Shown: positions 7,401-16,510, counted from the first letter of the stretch. The stretch: 55,150 nucleotides of DNA from an uncultured Prevotellaceae bacterium (GCA_902786565.1 CADACW010000001.1:1-55150), one strand, 5' to 3'. Translations and numbers: made by a program. Notes: generated by a model from the letters alone, not told the origin.

Positions 7401-10400
7401 CTACACGCCGACGGTGGCGATGAGGGAGCGGAGGGCCTGGGCGCCGGCGTGGTTGGGGTCAAGTTGCTGGAGTTCGGCGAGATAGCGGTCGCCGTGGACG
7501 GTGTCGCCCAGACCGTAATAGCCGAGTGCCAGCATGTAGAGGCAGTGGATGCGGTTCTTGGTGTCGAGGGAGTCGTCCCAGATGAGCAGGTCGGGCAGTG
7601 AGACGGCAAAGTAGTCCATGGTCTGATGCTCGAAGATGTGCTGCTTGCCGAAGTTGACCAGTTTGTAGAAACGGCCATTGGCCTCGCCGTCCCGTCCGAG
7701 CCGACGCAGGGCCAGTCCCTGATAGAAGATTTTGTCGGGTTTGGCGTCGTTGTAGTACATGGCAGCGGCAGGCTCCTGCGGCCCCTCGGTGGCCCGCTGC
7801 CAACATTCGCGGGCTTGCTGTTGAAGACGGGATGACGGTTCAGCACCTGCCTGTTGCTCGTAGGCGATGCCTAACAAGTAGTAGAAGTCGTTCTCCTGTG
7901 CCCCGTAGAGCTTGCCCTCGCCCAGGTGGTGGGGGTACTCCAGGCACTGGTTGAGCAGGTCGGCGGCCCGCTGGCAGTCATGGGCAGCAAGGGCCTGTTT
8001 TGCCAGTTCCACCCTGGCCGTCTGGTACTGTGCGGGCACCTTGCCCTCGCCCCCTTCCCAGGGATGGAACTGGTGGGCGTCGAGTTTCTGCATGGCCTCT
8101 TCGTAGCGGCCCAGCTGATTGAGCAGGGTAATCTCTTCCAGCACCAGGTCGTCGCGTTGGGCAATCAGTGCCGGATGGCGCTGCAGGAAGTCGAGCCGTT
8201 GCCGTGGCGGGCGCTGCATGCGGCGGTATAGCTGGTCGAGCTCCATCAGCAGGCGGCTGTCGGTCTCGTCGAGGGCGAAGGCTTTTTCCATATACTCCAC
8301 AGCCTCCTCGTGTTTGTTTTGCTTGTCAAATCGGGCCAGTGCCAGATTGCGCCAGACGGTGGGGAACCGTGGGTCGAGGCGGGCCGACAGTTCCCAGTTC
8401 TCGATGGCCAGGTCGTACTGCCGCTTGTCGTAGTAGAGACAGCCCAGGTAGTAGGGTGCACGTGCCCCCTGGGGGTTCAGTTCTTTGGCCAGTGAGAGTG
8501 CCACCACATCCTCCAGCCGGTTGGGGAAGCAGGTGTAGCTGTCGGCCTGCTCGGCCTGGGCGAAGGCGGCAGTTGCGGCCTCCTGCTGACCCAGCATCGC
8601 CTGTGCCCACCCTATATAATAATAGGTGAGTGGCGACCGCCGGGCCGACAACCGCAGCACGTCGATGCAGACCTGCCACAGTCCGGCCTGGGCGTAGTCG
8701 AGGGCCAGTTCGTGGTAGTTGTATTCGTTGTCGTGCATCATCTGCTGCATCTGCTTCAGCAGGGTGTGGTCCTGGGTCAGCAGGTACTGCTCGTAGCGAG
8801 CACCATAGTTGAAGTGGTCAAGGGTGAGGGCTTCGGCGCAGCAGTCCAAGGCCCTGTCGGCCTGGCCCACCAGGCGGAGCACGGCGGCCTTGAGGGCACG
8901 GGCCTTGTGGTTGCAGCTGTTGAAGATGAGACAGCGGTCCAGCTCGTCGAGGGCGTCCTGATAGCGGCCCTGAGCGGTGCTGATGCAGGCGGCCTCGAAG
9001 TAGCCGGCATCTGCCCAGGCCTTATTCCAAGTGGACTTCCAGAAGAGTTCGTATGACTGGTTTAATTTGCAATTGGCAATTGACAATTGGCAATTGAAGA
9101 TTGAAGATTTAAGACCTTGGGCCAATTCCTGATATTTCAGCGAAAGGGCCAGGTTGAAGAGGGCCTCGCCGTCGTAGGGGTTGGGATTCCGCTTCTGCCA
9201 TATCTTCACGGCCTTGCGCAGATAGGTCTCGGCCTTGCCGAAGCGTCCGCGCCGCAGATACCAGAGGCCGGTCTGGTTGAGGCAGCGCACATCGTTGGGG
9301 TCGCGGCGCAGGGCCTCCTCATAGTAGTCGAGTGCCGACCATGTGGCGTGGCGATACTGCTCCAAGTGCAGCCCCGTCAAGTAGAGCTGGTCGTTGGTCT
9401 TTGTGTCGGCAGGGGGCAGGGCAGCCTCGGCGGCATCGGGTATGGGGCGTATCTCGTCGGGCTCCGTCTGCCAGGACAGAAGTGAGGAGTGAGAGGTGAG
9501 GGGTGAGAGGATGGAGAAATGTAGGTCATTCATGTCGGCACCCCCTACGTCGACCGTCTTCTCGAAGACAGCCTCCGGCGAGAGCGTCACCACTTCATTA
9601 TAATACTCTTCGCCATTCTTGCCGCACAGCACCAAGCGCACCTCCCGCTTCGACGTGGCCAGCACCTTGATGCACACAGACATTTCTCTCACCTCTAACC
9701 TCTCACCTCTCACCTCTTCTATGCCGAAGATGAAGTCACGCGAGGCCTGCTTTACCATGCCAACCTCGCGATAGGGCATAAAGTACTGCACAAACTGCTT
9801 CTCCTCGTAGGGCATCAGCCATGTGAAGTCCGGCTGGTTCTCGGTGTAGACACCGGCCATCAGCTCGATGTAGGGGCGGAAGCCTGATTGAAGATTGTCC
9901 GGCGCAGCAGAATTGTGAATTGTCAATTGTGAATTGTCAATTGGGTCCGTCAGGTTCCTGTCCCAAGCCCTGCCGAAGTCGCCGTTGCCCCAGGTCCACT
10001 GCTTCTTGCCGGGCGCGAAGTGGTGGCTGGCCACGTGGAGCATGCCGCCATGGGTGTCGTTCTCGTAGCCGCCCTCGAAGTTGTATTTCGAGTTCACGGC
10101 CATATAGCTGGTGGGCACCTTGATGTTGCGGTAGTTGGATATGTCGACACCGGCCGAGTAGTCCATCTTGTAATAAGTGCCCGTGGCAATGGGGAAGCTG
10201 CTGACGGCGCGCTTGCCATGGTCGAAGACGGCGTTGACGTCGGGCGGGAAGACGCTCTGGTACTCATCGTTCACCTCCACGGCGGGGTTGGCCCACCAGA
10301 GGAAGGTCTGCGGCAGCGGTGTGCGGTTCGACACGCGGCCCTGAATCTCCAGGTAGGCGCAGCCGGGGCGCAGGGTGAAGCCGGCTGCACCCTTCTGGTG

Positions 10401-10856
10401 GAACATGCGCTCCATCTCGTTCACCCAGACGGTGACCGAGCCGTCGCCGTTGTCCACAATGTCGCAGTCTATGGGCAGATAGGTCGACGGGCGGTGGTGC
10501 TGGGGCCAGTTGAACTCGATGCCGCCGCTGATCCACGGCCCCGTCAGTCCCACCAGCGCTGGCTTGACAACGTGGTTGTAGTAGACGAAGTGGCGTTGCT
10601 TCACCTTGTCGTAGGCCATCTGTATGCGCCCGCCCAGTTCGGGCATCACCATCACCTTCAGGTACTCGTTCTCCAGAAACACCACCTTCCACTCGTGGGG
10701 GGTGGGCTCGTTGGCTATCGACTCGACGACGGGGTACGGATAGACCACGCCGCTTGAACCTTGATACACACGTTTCTCGAGGAAGATGGGATTCTTCTCT
10801 GCCTTCCCAATCTCGTAGGTCGGGATGGTCACAATTTCTCTCCAGGCTTTAACCAT
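7401..10856 (-). CDS. DUF5107 and tetratricopeptide repeat protein
   Basis: A 1151-residue protein without a signal peptide, so probably cytoplasmic. The N-terminal 400 residues match the DUF5107 family, which has a beta-sandwich resembling sugar mutarotases (conserved ELGGRIQMAYD, GGIEFNWPQHHRPST and FLWWANPAV). From about residue 490 to the end there are many TPR units (for example YEEALRRDPNDVRCLNQTG). Members usually sit among glycosidases and probably act on or bind sugars, but no reaction is established here. It diverges from the GH43/GH106 pair. Four heptamer arrays lie inside this gene, at 9069, 9481, 9688 and 9886, each read through in frame as peptides such as NCQLSIANCKL and LSPLTSH. 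Confidence 0.85.
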   Translation of the reverse strand: MVKAWREIVTIPTYEIGKAEKNPIFLEKRVYQGSSGVVYPYPVVESIANEPTPHEWKVVFLENEYLKVMVMPELGGRIQMAYDKVKQRHFVYYNHVVKPALVGLTGPWISGGIEFNWPQHHRPSTYLPIDCDIVDNGDGSVTVWVNEMERMFHQKGAAGFTLRPGCAYLEIQGRVSNRTPLPQTFLWWANPAVEVNDEYQSVFPPDVNAVFDHGKRAVSSFPIATGTYYKMDYSAGVDISNYRNIKVPTSYMAVNSKYNFEGGYENDTHGGMLHVASHHFAPGKKQWTWGNGDFGRAWDRNLTDPIDNSQLTIHNSAAPDNLQSGFRPYIELMAGVYTENQPDFTWLMPYEEKQFVQYFMPYREVGMVKQASRDFIFGIEEVRGERLEVREMSVCIKVLATSKREVRLVLCGKNGEEYYNEVVTLSPEAVFEKTVDVGGADMNDLHFSILSPLTSHSSLLSWQTEPDEIRPIPDAAEAALPPADTKTNDQLYLTGLHLEQYRHATWSALDYYEEALRRDPNDVRCLNQTGLWYLRRGRFGKAETYLRKAVKIWQKRNPNPYDGEALFNLALSLKYQELAQGLKSSIFNCQLSIANCKLNQSYELFWKSTWNKAWADAGYFEAACISTAQGRYQDALDELDRCLIFNSCNHKARALKAAVLRLVGQADRALDCCAEALTLDHFNYGARYEQYLLTQDHTLLKQMQQMMHDNEYNYHELALDYAQAGLWQVCIDVLRLSARRSPLTYYYIGWAQAMLGQQEAATAAFAQAEQADSYTCFPNRLEDVVALSLAKELNPQGARAPYYLGCLYYDKRQYDLAIENWELSARLDPRFPTVWRNLALARFDKQNKHEEAVEYMEKAFALDETDSRLLMELDQLYRRMQRPPRQRLDFLQRHPALIAQRDDLVLEEITLLNQLGRYEEAMQKLDAHQFHPWEGGEGKVPAQYQTARVELAKQALAAHDCQRAADLLNQCLEYPHHLGEGKLYGAQENDFYYLLGIAYEQQAGAEPSSRLQQQARECWQRATEGPQEPAAAMYYNDAKPDKIFYQGLALRRLGRDGEANGRFYKLVNFGKQHIFEHQTMDYFAVSLPDLLIWDDSLDTKNRIHCLYMLALGYYGLGDTVHGDRYLAELQQLDPNHAGAQALRSLIATVGV
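9069..9110. repeat. heptamer array GCAATTG/AAGATTG inside the DUF5107 gene
   Basis: Six units with an exact 7-bp step, GCAATTG x2, ACAATTG, GCAATTG, AAGATTG, AAGATTT. Translated in frame as IFNCQLSIANCKL between TPR units, with no stop. Confidence 0.85.
9481..9514. repeat. heptamer array AGTGAGG/GGTGAGA inside the DUF5107 gene
   Basis: About five 7-bp units on the plus strand. The gene reads the opposite strand, giving SILSPLTSHSSLLSW. This orientation contains no stop codons. Confidence 0.85.
9688..9716. repeat. heptamer array read in sense by the DUF5107 gene
   Basis: Four units of CTCACCT on the plus strand, read by the gene as GAGGTGAGAGG, giving EVRGERLEVRE. The codon that would be TGA in a pure repeat is TTA. 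Confidence 0.85.
9886..9945. repeat. heptamer element with CCGGCGCAGCAG core inside the DUF5107 gene
   Basis: GATTGAAGATTG, then the core TCCGGCGCAGCAG, then AATTGTG/AATTGTC units alternating to 9943. Translated as DNSQLTIHNSAAPDNLQ. The same core recurs at 21513 within the GH35 gene. Confidence 0.85.
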
Positions 10857-10893
10857 TTTGCTTTAAGGGTATTTGTTGTTGTCAATTTGGGTG

Positions 10894-10901
10894 CAAAATT
10901 A
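10894..10901 (-). promoter_or_regulatory. -7 promoter element TAATTTTG
   Basis: Matches TAnnTTTG 37 bp before the DUF5107 gene start at 10856. Confidence 0.65.
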
Positions 10902-10999
10902 CGCACTTTCCGGCAAACGGACAATGGAAAAAAATATCTTTCACATAGACTTTCTTACAATTAAAGAAAGATTTTCTTTGATATATTCCCGCTAAATCG

Positions 11000-11007
11000 T
11001 AACTTTG
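11000..11007 (+). promoter_or_regulatory. -7 promoter element TAACTTTG
   Basis: Matches TAnnTTTG. Transcription should begin near 11014, placing the whole heptamer array at 11018-11107 in the 5' leader of the GH43 gene. Confidence 0.7.
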
Positions 11008-11017
11008 CAGCTCAATA

Positions 11018-11107
11018 AATTGAAGATTGTAAAATTGTGAATTATGAATTGTGAATTATGAATTGTGAATTATGAATTGTGAATTATGAATTGTGAATTG
11101 AAAATTG
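11018..11107 (+). repeat. heptamer array with a ladder of overlapping micro-ORFs at the GH43 start
   Basis: Twelve 7-bp units, mostly alternating TTGTGAA and TTATGAA. ATG codons recur every 14 bp at 11044, 11058, 11072 and 11086. The first three each encode MNCEL and stop at a TGA that overlaps the next ATG (ATGA). The fourth opens the GH43 lipoprotein, MNCELKIVALC. The signal peptide is thus partly encoded by the repeat. Confidence 0.85.
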
Positions 11108-12726
11108 TAGCCCTCTGCGGCGCCCTGACCCTTGCATCGTGCAAGACCAATGTCGACGTGGAAGCTCCGCGAGCCTCTGCCTTTGGCAACCCCTACCTGC
11201 CCCTGTGGGAGCACATACCCGACGGCGAGCCTTACGTGCTGGATGACCCCGACCAGCCGGGCCGCCAGCGACTGTACATATATGGTTCGCACGACAACCT
11301 GAAGACCAACTACTGCGGCCGCGACCAGGTGGTGTGGTCGGCACCGGTGGAGGACCTGAGCCAGTGGCGCTACGACGGCGTCATACTCACGGTCGACAAG
11401 GACCGCGACGGACAGCCCCTCGACTCGGCAGGCACAGCCGATGTGCTCTACGCCCCCGACATTGCCTGCACCACAGACAGCACGGGCAAGAAAACCTACT
11501 ACCTCTACCCCAACGACCAGGCCGACGGGCGGCGCAGTCTCATAGCACGCAGCAACCGCCCCGACGGGCCCTTCAAGGTGTGCAACTGGAGCGCCGACAA
11601 CCCGCAGGCCACCACCGGCGTGCTGGACTTCGACCCCGCCGTATTCGTCGACGACGACGGGCGCGTCTACGCCTACTGGGGCTTTGAGCGCAGCTACGCC
11701 TGCCAGCTGGACCCCCTCACCATGTGCACACCCCTGCCCGGCACCAAGCCCGTGGAGGACATGGTGAGCGGGCGCCACCAGGAGGGCCAGTTCCGCTTCT
11801 TCGAGGCTTCGTCCATCCGCAAAATCAAGGATAAGTATGTGTTCATCTACAGCCGATGGACTGCCGACGGCGAGTTCGGACTGCCCGACACCAACTACAC
11901 CCTGGCCTACGCCTACAGCGACCACCCCCTGGGCCCCTGGACCTACGGCGGCACCATCATCGATGCCCGCGGGCGCGACGTCGACCAGCAGGGCGACACC
12001 ATTGCCACGGGCGTCGTCACGGGCAACACCCACGGCAGCATCTGCCAGGTGGGCGGCCAGTGGTACGTGTTCTACCACCGCCAGACGGGGCTCAACGAGT
12101 TTGCCCGCCAGGCCATGGTGGCACCCATCGACGTAGAGGTGGACGAGGGCCCCGGAGGCCGCGTCAGCATCAGCGAGGGCGAACTGACCAGCCAGGGCTT
12201 CGCTGGTGGGGGGCTCGACCCCACGGTGCGCCACTCCGCCGGCATCGCCTGCTGGACCACAGGACCAAAGGTGGCCCAGCACCACTGGCCCAACAACGTG
12301 TTCTACGGCTCATACGTAGAGGCTGGCTACGGCACAGAGACCAAATTCGACCGGCCTTACGACTTGGAGAACAACACCAACCGCGTGGTCAACAACACCG
12401 ACGGTTCCATCGTGGGCTACAAATACTTCAACTTCGCCGAGACCGCCCCAGGCCGCAGCCTGAGCCTGCTGCTGCGCCTCACGCCGCAGGGCATCGGCGG
12501 CACCATCACCATCATGGCCGACCGCCCGTGGACATCACAGGGCGGGCAGGTGCTGGGCACCATCGCCCTCCGTGCCGACATGCCGCAGACATCGGCCGAG
12601 CTCACCGCACACCTGACCCTGCCACAGGGCTTCAAGGGCCGCCACGCCATCTTCTTCGTGTTCGCCTCAGACACCAAGGACCAGTCGCTCTGCACGTTAG
12701 AAGATTTTGTCTTTGAAGAAAAATGA
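11086..12726 (+). CDS. glycoside hydrolase family 43 lipoprotein
   Basis: A 546-residue exported five-bladed beta-propeller glycosidase, with a lipobox ending LASC at residue 19. The three GH43 catalytic acids can be placed: Asp in PDGEPYVLDDPD after NPYLP, Asp in VLDFDPAVF, and the general acid Glu in FFEASSIRK. A C-terminal beta-sandwich (about 400-546) resembles a carbohydrate-binding module. GH43 enzymes usually remove arabinose or xylose from plant polysaccharides; the linkage is not predictable here. The start lies in a repeat ladder. Its stop overlaps the next gene's start, which suggests coupled translation with the GH106-like gene. Confidence 0.88.
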   Translation: MNCELKIVALCGALTLASCKTNVDVEAPRASAFGNPYLPLWEHIPDGEPYVLDDPDQPGRQRLYIYGSHDNLKTNYCGRDQVVWSAPVEDLSQWRYDGVILTVDKDRDGQPLDSAGTADVLYAPDIACTTDSTGKKTYYLYPNDQADGRRSLIARSNRPDGPFKVCNWSADNPQATTGVLDFDPAVFVDDDGRVYAYWGFERSYACQLDPLTMCTPLPGTKPVEDMVSGRHQEGQFRFFEASSIRKIKDKYVFIYSRWTADGEFGLPDTNYTLAYAYSDHPLGPWTYGGTIIDARGRDVDQQGDTIATGVVTGNTHGSICQVGGQWYVFYHRQTGLNEFARQAMVAPIDVEVDEGPGGRVSISEGELTSQGFAGGGLDPTVRHSAGIACWTTGPKVAQHHWPNNVFYGSYVEAGYGTETKFDRPYDLENNTNRVVNNTDGSIVGYKYFNFAETAPGRSLSLLLRLTPQGIGGTITIMADRPWTSQGGQVLGTIALRADMPQTSAELTAHLTLPQGFKGRHAIFFVFASDTKDQSLCTLEDFVFEEK

Positions 12727-14141
12727 AGAAGCAGAACAAATATATTCGAACTATGAAAAGAATCATTTTTTCCTGTTTTGCCTGCTGTGTTGCCATGATG
12801 GCAATGGCCGACAATCGTGAACAGCTGTGGCAGTCGTTTCTCACTCCCCCCGACAGCATCCGGGTGGGATGCTATTACTACTGGGTGAACGAGCGGGTGG
12901 ACCCCAAAGGGGTGAAAGCCGACCTGCAATGGATGAAGGACAACGGCATCACCCTGGCTTTCCTCGCCACCGACATCCGCAACCGCACAACCAACGACAA
13001 CCCTTGGGAAGGCCAGACATTCGGCAAGAACAAGTTCCGAAGCCGACTGTGGTGGAAAAACCTGCGCACGGCACTGAAGACGGCTGGCCAACTGGGCATC
13101 GAGATGGGGCTGTTCAACTGTCCTGGCTGGAGCCAGTCGGGCGGACCGTGGGTGAAGCCCGACGAGGCCATGCGCAACTGGACACCCCATGGCGGCATCG
13201 AGACGTGCAAAACCAAGGAGGGCACCGACGTGATGTGCTCGCCCTGTTCGCCAGAAGCACAAGGACTGGAGGTAGACAAACTCTCGAAAACGCACGTCAA
13301 GAAGCACTTCGAGGCCTTCATCGGCGAGATACTCCGCCACATTCCACCAAAAGAGCGCCCCACGCTGACCACCGTCGTGGTGGACAGCTGGGAGCGCGGC
13401 AAGCAGAACTATACCGACTCCATCTTCGTGAAGTTCCGCCAACGCTACGGCTACGAACTGGACTATGCCAGCGAAGCCTGCCGGAAAGACCTCGACCGGC
13501 TCATTGCCGACCTCGTGGCATCAGAGTATATGGGCGGACTGACAGAGAAAGCCCATCAGTACGGGCTGCGCACATGGTGCGAACCTTACGCCCACAGCCC
13601 CTTTCCGGCCAACAGCATCAGCTACGGCAGCGCTGCCGACGAGGTGGCGGCAGAGTTCTGGGTGGACGACAAGAAATTCCGCCAGAAAGAGGTGGATGCC
13701 GCCCTCGGTGCCGCCCGCCGCAGCGGCAAAAACCGTGTGTGGGCCGAGAGCTTCACCGACGGCTGGCCCGAATGGGCTGCCGACGATTGGAGCTTCAACA
13801 AGCTCAAGCCCATTGCCGACCGCTACTTCCACGCCGGCATCAATGCCACCATTCTCCACGTGATGATTTCGCAGCCCGGCGACGACTCGGAGCCGCCCGT
13901 GCGCCCGTGGTTCGGCACATGGTTCGACCGCCGGAGCAAGAACGCCAAGGAGCTGAAGCCACTGGTCCGTTACCTGCGCCGCTGCAACTTCATGTTGCAA
14001 CTGGGCAAGCCATTAGGCGGAGCCACCGACCAGCGTGTCACCCCCGACGGCACCATCATACGCTTCACCGACGAGTCGCTTTTCGAGGTCACCTTCCCCG
14101 ACGGGCATCAGGAGAGTTGGAATCCTGCACAAGACCTGTAG
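12723..14141 (+). CDS. GH106-like alpha-L-rhamnosidase, C-terminally shortened
   Basis: A 472-residue exported protein. The catalytic-domain segments GLFNCPGWSQSGGPWVKP (near 130), TVVVDSWERGKQN (near 220) and RVWAESFTDGW (near 340) resemble GH106, with the Glu residues of the second and third as likely catalytic acids. GH106 enzymes are usually 800-1100 residues, so about half is missing. After QESWNPAQDL the frame stops and, in the same frame, the tail of an AraC regulator follows, which points to a deletion junction. The ATG at 12753 (MKRIIFSCF, a good signal peptide) is an alternative start; 12723 overlaps the GH43 stop. Confidence 0.7.
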   Translation: MKKQNKYIRTMKRIIFSCFACCVAMMAMADNREQLWQSFLTPPDSIRVGCYYYWVNERVDPKGVKADLQWMKDNGITLAFLATDIRNRTTNDNPWEGQTFGKNKFRSRLWWKNLRTALKTAGQLGIEMGLFNCPGWSQSGGPWVKPDEAMRNWTPHGGIETCKTKEGTDVMCSPCSPEAQGLEVDKLSKTHVKKHFEAFIGEILRHIPPKERPTLTTVVVDSWERGKQNYTDSIFVKFRQRYGYELDYASEACRKDLDRLIADLVASEYMGGLTEKAHQYGLRTWCEPYAHSPFPANSISYGSAADEVAAEFWVDDKKFRQKEVDAALGAARRSGKNRVWAESFTDGWPEWAADDWSFNKLKPIADRYFHAGINATILHVMISQPGDDSEPPVRPWFGTWFDRRSKNAKELKPLVRYLRRCNFMLQLGKPLGGATDQRVTPDGTIIRFTDESLFEVTFPDGHQESWNPAQDL

Positions 14142-14297
14142 CGGCAGGTGCCGCTGGGCCACGTGGCCCTGCTGTGCGACACCGACCTCTCCGTAGGCGA
14201 CATCGCCACGAAGACCGGCTTTGCCACCACAAAATATTTCTCAGCCGCCTTCAAGGATGCCTTCGGCATGCCCCCCAACGAATTCAGGGCGCAATAG
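14142..14297 (+). pseudogene. C-terminal remnant of an AraC/HTCS-type regulator
   Basis: The 51 codons after the GH106-like stop, in the same frame, read LLCDTDLSVGDIATKTGF, then KYFSAAFKDAFGMPPNEF and a TAG at 14295. This is the second helix-turn-helix of an AraC domain as found at the end of hybrid two-component sensors that control glycan loci. No start or upstream domain is present. Its last 14 bp overlap the 3' end of the minus-strand gene at 14284, so this is the edge of the neighbouring five-gene block. Confidence 0.75.
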
Positions 14298-15720
14298 CAT
14301 CAGCTTCCCAGACCACCAGACTCCTTGGCAAACCTATTTTCTTGGCCTCTCCTCTTACCCCATCCACATAATAGCTCTTTGCCATATAGTTGTCAAACTG
14401 CCCCACAAAGGCGCCGCGAATCCGGGCACACTTCTCATTGATGGAGTTGAGCAGGGGATTGGTGACGTCCTCGATACTGCGCAAGGCCCTGTCGGTCAGT
14501 CCCAATGGCCTGAGCTTTGAATATATTTCAGTAAGTTCGCGCCTATACTCAGGCAGGTTCTTGAAGATGATGCCTTCCGAGTGGCGCAGGAACAACAAGT
14601 AGACAGCCTTTACCAGTGGTTCCATCTTTATCTCCATATCATTATAGTCGGGCAGCATGATGCGCCAGTCTTTTGTAATCACCATCCGGCTCAACCGGTT
14701 GTCTGGGTGAATCAGTTGCTCCAGCAGATGCTCGGCAATGCCCCGCTGACGCAGTTTAGCTATGCGCTCACGCACTTCCTCTATCAGGTCATCCACAGTC
14801 TCCTCTTCTCGCTGTGAATGGAAACCGAGTTCTGAAGGCTCGTAAGGGGGATCAATATTATCAAAATCGTCCCACTCGTCCGCTTCAAGCAGGTTGCTCT
14901 CCAAAGACAGCTCGTAGTCTGTTCTTTCTAAGGCAATCTGCCTTCCAATCCGTAGCAGTTGGTCAGCCAAAGGCTCGCCGCTTGTTGTGGACAGCGGGTA
15001 GAAGCGGTTTGTCGCCTTGTCCTTCCCGTCATTCCCACGGTGAATGTCCTCGGTGCGGATGAATCCCTGCTTGATTTTCTTCTTGTCGGAAGGGTTGCAC
15101 AGGTACTGGAGCAGGAAATCATTGCCTACGGAAACATCGGCCAGCTCTGCTTCGCTTAGGTAGGGTGCCCTGTATTGAAGCACTCTCTTGTCTCTCAGCT
15201 TCTTGATGAGCGTAGGGAGGTAAATGATATGGAACCCATACATCTGGCCCCAACTTTCAAAAACTTCCGGGCGGTTCTCAAACAGCGCCGCAAGTGCCTT
15301 GTCTTCTTCGCTGGCCACATAGACGAGCTCCTTTGGCCCGAGCAAGCACTCCAAGCCGAACTCTACCCTATTGTCAATCTTCTCATTGCTGTCAGCGGGC
15401 AAAGGTGTTCTCGGCGCACTTCCTTTCTTCTCCAGTTTCTTCTCCATTACAAACATCGCAACCATAAACGCAGCCACCGCCACATCTATCACATTCCATA
15501 ACGTCCGTCCCAAGGCAATTTTCACTATAGGCTGGAATAGCAGGACCAATGCCACAAATGTCCACAGAGCTGCCCACTTCTGGTTCACATAATAGCGATA
15601 GGCCATCCATCCGCATGCCAACATCATCACATAGCGCACCAGCATGAAATAGCCGTATGGCATCGGAGCCAGACAGAGCAGCAGCATTGCCGCCAGAAAA
15701 AGATAGACTTGCTTCATCAT
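14284..15720 (-). CDS. membrane-anchored protein of unknown function (DUF6804-like N terminus)
   Basis: A 478-residue protein with four tightly packed transmembrane helices in residues 1-95, resembling small Bacteroidetes membrane proteins of the DUF6804 type. A long soluble region follows, probably cytoplasmic, with an acidic linker (DEWDDFDNIDPPYEPSE, about residue 290) and a C-terminal helical domain from about 350 (RIMLPDYNDMEIKMEPL, then NINEKCARIR-like residues). No catalytic motif is visible. It is the last gene of the TerB/VWA/NUC1 operon, 43 bp after the nuclease gene, and its 3' end abuts the AraC remnant. Its composition is closer to host GC than that of its upstream neighbours. 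Confidence 0.7.
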   Translation of the reverse strand: MMKQVYLFLAAMLLLCLAPMPYGYFMLVRYVMMLACGWMAYRYYVNQKWAALWTFVALVLLFQPIVKIALGRTLWNVIDVAVAAFMVAMFVMEKKLEKKGSAPRTPLPADSNEKIDNRVEFGLECLLGPKELVYVASEEDKALAALFENRPEVFESWGQMYGFHIIYLPTLIKKLRDKRVLQYRAPYLSEAELADVSVGNDFLLQYLCNPSDKKKIKQGFIRTEDIHRGNDGKDKATNRFYPLSTTSGEPLADQLLRIGRQIALERTDYELSLESNLLEADEWDDFDNIDPPYEPSELGFHSQREEETVDDLIEEVRERIAKLRQRGIAEHLLEQLIHPDNRLSRMVITKDWRIMLPDYNDMEIKMEPLVKAVYLLFLRHSEGIIFKNLPEYRRELTEIYSKLRPLGLTDRALRSIEDVTNPLLNSINEKCARIRGAFVGQFDNYMAKSYYVDGVRGEAKKIGLPRSLVVWEADAIAP

Positions 15721-15763
15721 GATTGCAAAGTTACAATATTTCTAACAAAACTCCAAATAATTC

Positions 15764-16510
15764 CTACCACATTTTTATATCCGGATGTGACTCCACCATC
15801 TCCTCAATGCTGTCAGGCAAGGCAGGGAAAAAGTCGTAGCCAGTGATACGCTCCACATCATCCACGGTGTTGATGAACTGGTCACGTTTCTTTTTCCCCT
15901 CATTGTTCCTGACAACAAGACCTATAGCTTTAGGCCTGCCTTGCAGACAGAGGATCACCTTGAAGAAAGCTTCTGGCACAACAACCTTGTTTGCCCCAAT
16001 CGTCGCGTGCTCCCTGTTCAGCAGCACAGGCCCACAAACTATATAAACATCCCCGTATTTCTTGGCCCACCGTCGGCAGTCCATTTCTATTCTGTTCCAT
16101 ACGCCGCTGTTTAGCCTCCGGTCCTGCGGGCACATGTTCGTCAGCAGAAACGTCTCCCTCATTGCCTGCTCATCCCATTTGTTGTCACCGGCCGGACACA
16201 TGTGTCCATGTGACCATCCGCTACCTTTGTAGTCATCATTCGTTGCCCTTGGCTGTGGCACGTCCTCATCCTCCAGATAGCCATTGAACCGTTTCACCTC
16301 CCCATCCGCATGCTCCGCCGTCAAGTGCCAGGCCACCCAATTGGGAATTTTCAAGTCAGGGTTATACGAAACCACATATCCCTTTCTGTGCAATACGATT
16401 TCATTCCCTGCTGTAAGCGGAGCTAGTATTTCTATCTTCTCTTTCCCGTCTTCCTTGGTAATACAAGATGAGAATAAAACAAAGATCATGCTAAAAAGAA
16501 CTCTTTGCAT
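15764..16510 (-). CDS. DNA/RNA non-specific endonuclease (NUC1/NucA family) lipoprotein
   Basis: A 248-residue exported nuclease of the beta-beta-alpha-metal class. A signal peptide ends in a lipobox (LFSSC, Cys16), so the enzyme should be tethered to a membrane outside the cytoplasm. The catalytic segment is SHGHMCPAGDNKW (His103 as general base), followed by TNMCPQDRRLNSGVWNRIE, where the Asn near 134 binds the metal. The usual DRGH motif is SHGH here, a variant tolerated in Bacteroidetes relatives. It is the fourth gene of the operon, 31 bp after the VWA-like gene. A role in degrading incoming DNA is inferred from context, not shown. Confidence 0.88.
   Translation of the reverse strand: MQRVLFSMIFVLFSSCITKEDGKEKIEILAPLTAGNEIVLHRKGYVVSYNPDLKIPNWVAWHLTAEHADGEVKRFNGYLEDEDVPQPRATNDDYKGSGWSHGHMCPAGDNKWDEQAMRETFLLTNMCPQDRRLNSGVWNRIEMDCRRWAKKYGDVYIVCGPVLLNREHATIGANKVVVPEAFFKVILCLQGRPKAIGLVVRNNEGKKKRDQFINTVDDVERITGYDFFPALPDSIEEMVESHPDIKMW

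Noticed and set aside
11056-12285. A 409-codon open frame antisense to the GH43 gene, and similar long antisense frames elsewhere (for example 40506-41954 and 43851-45038)
   Set aside because: They lie opposite genes with clear family motifs, have no motifs of their own, and arise from the high third-position GC of the real genes.
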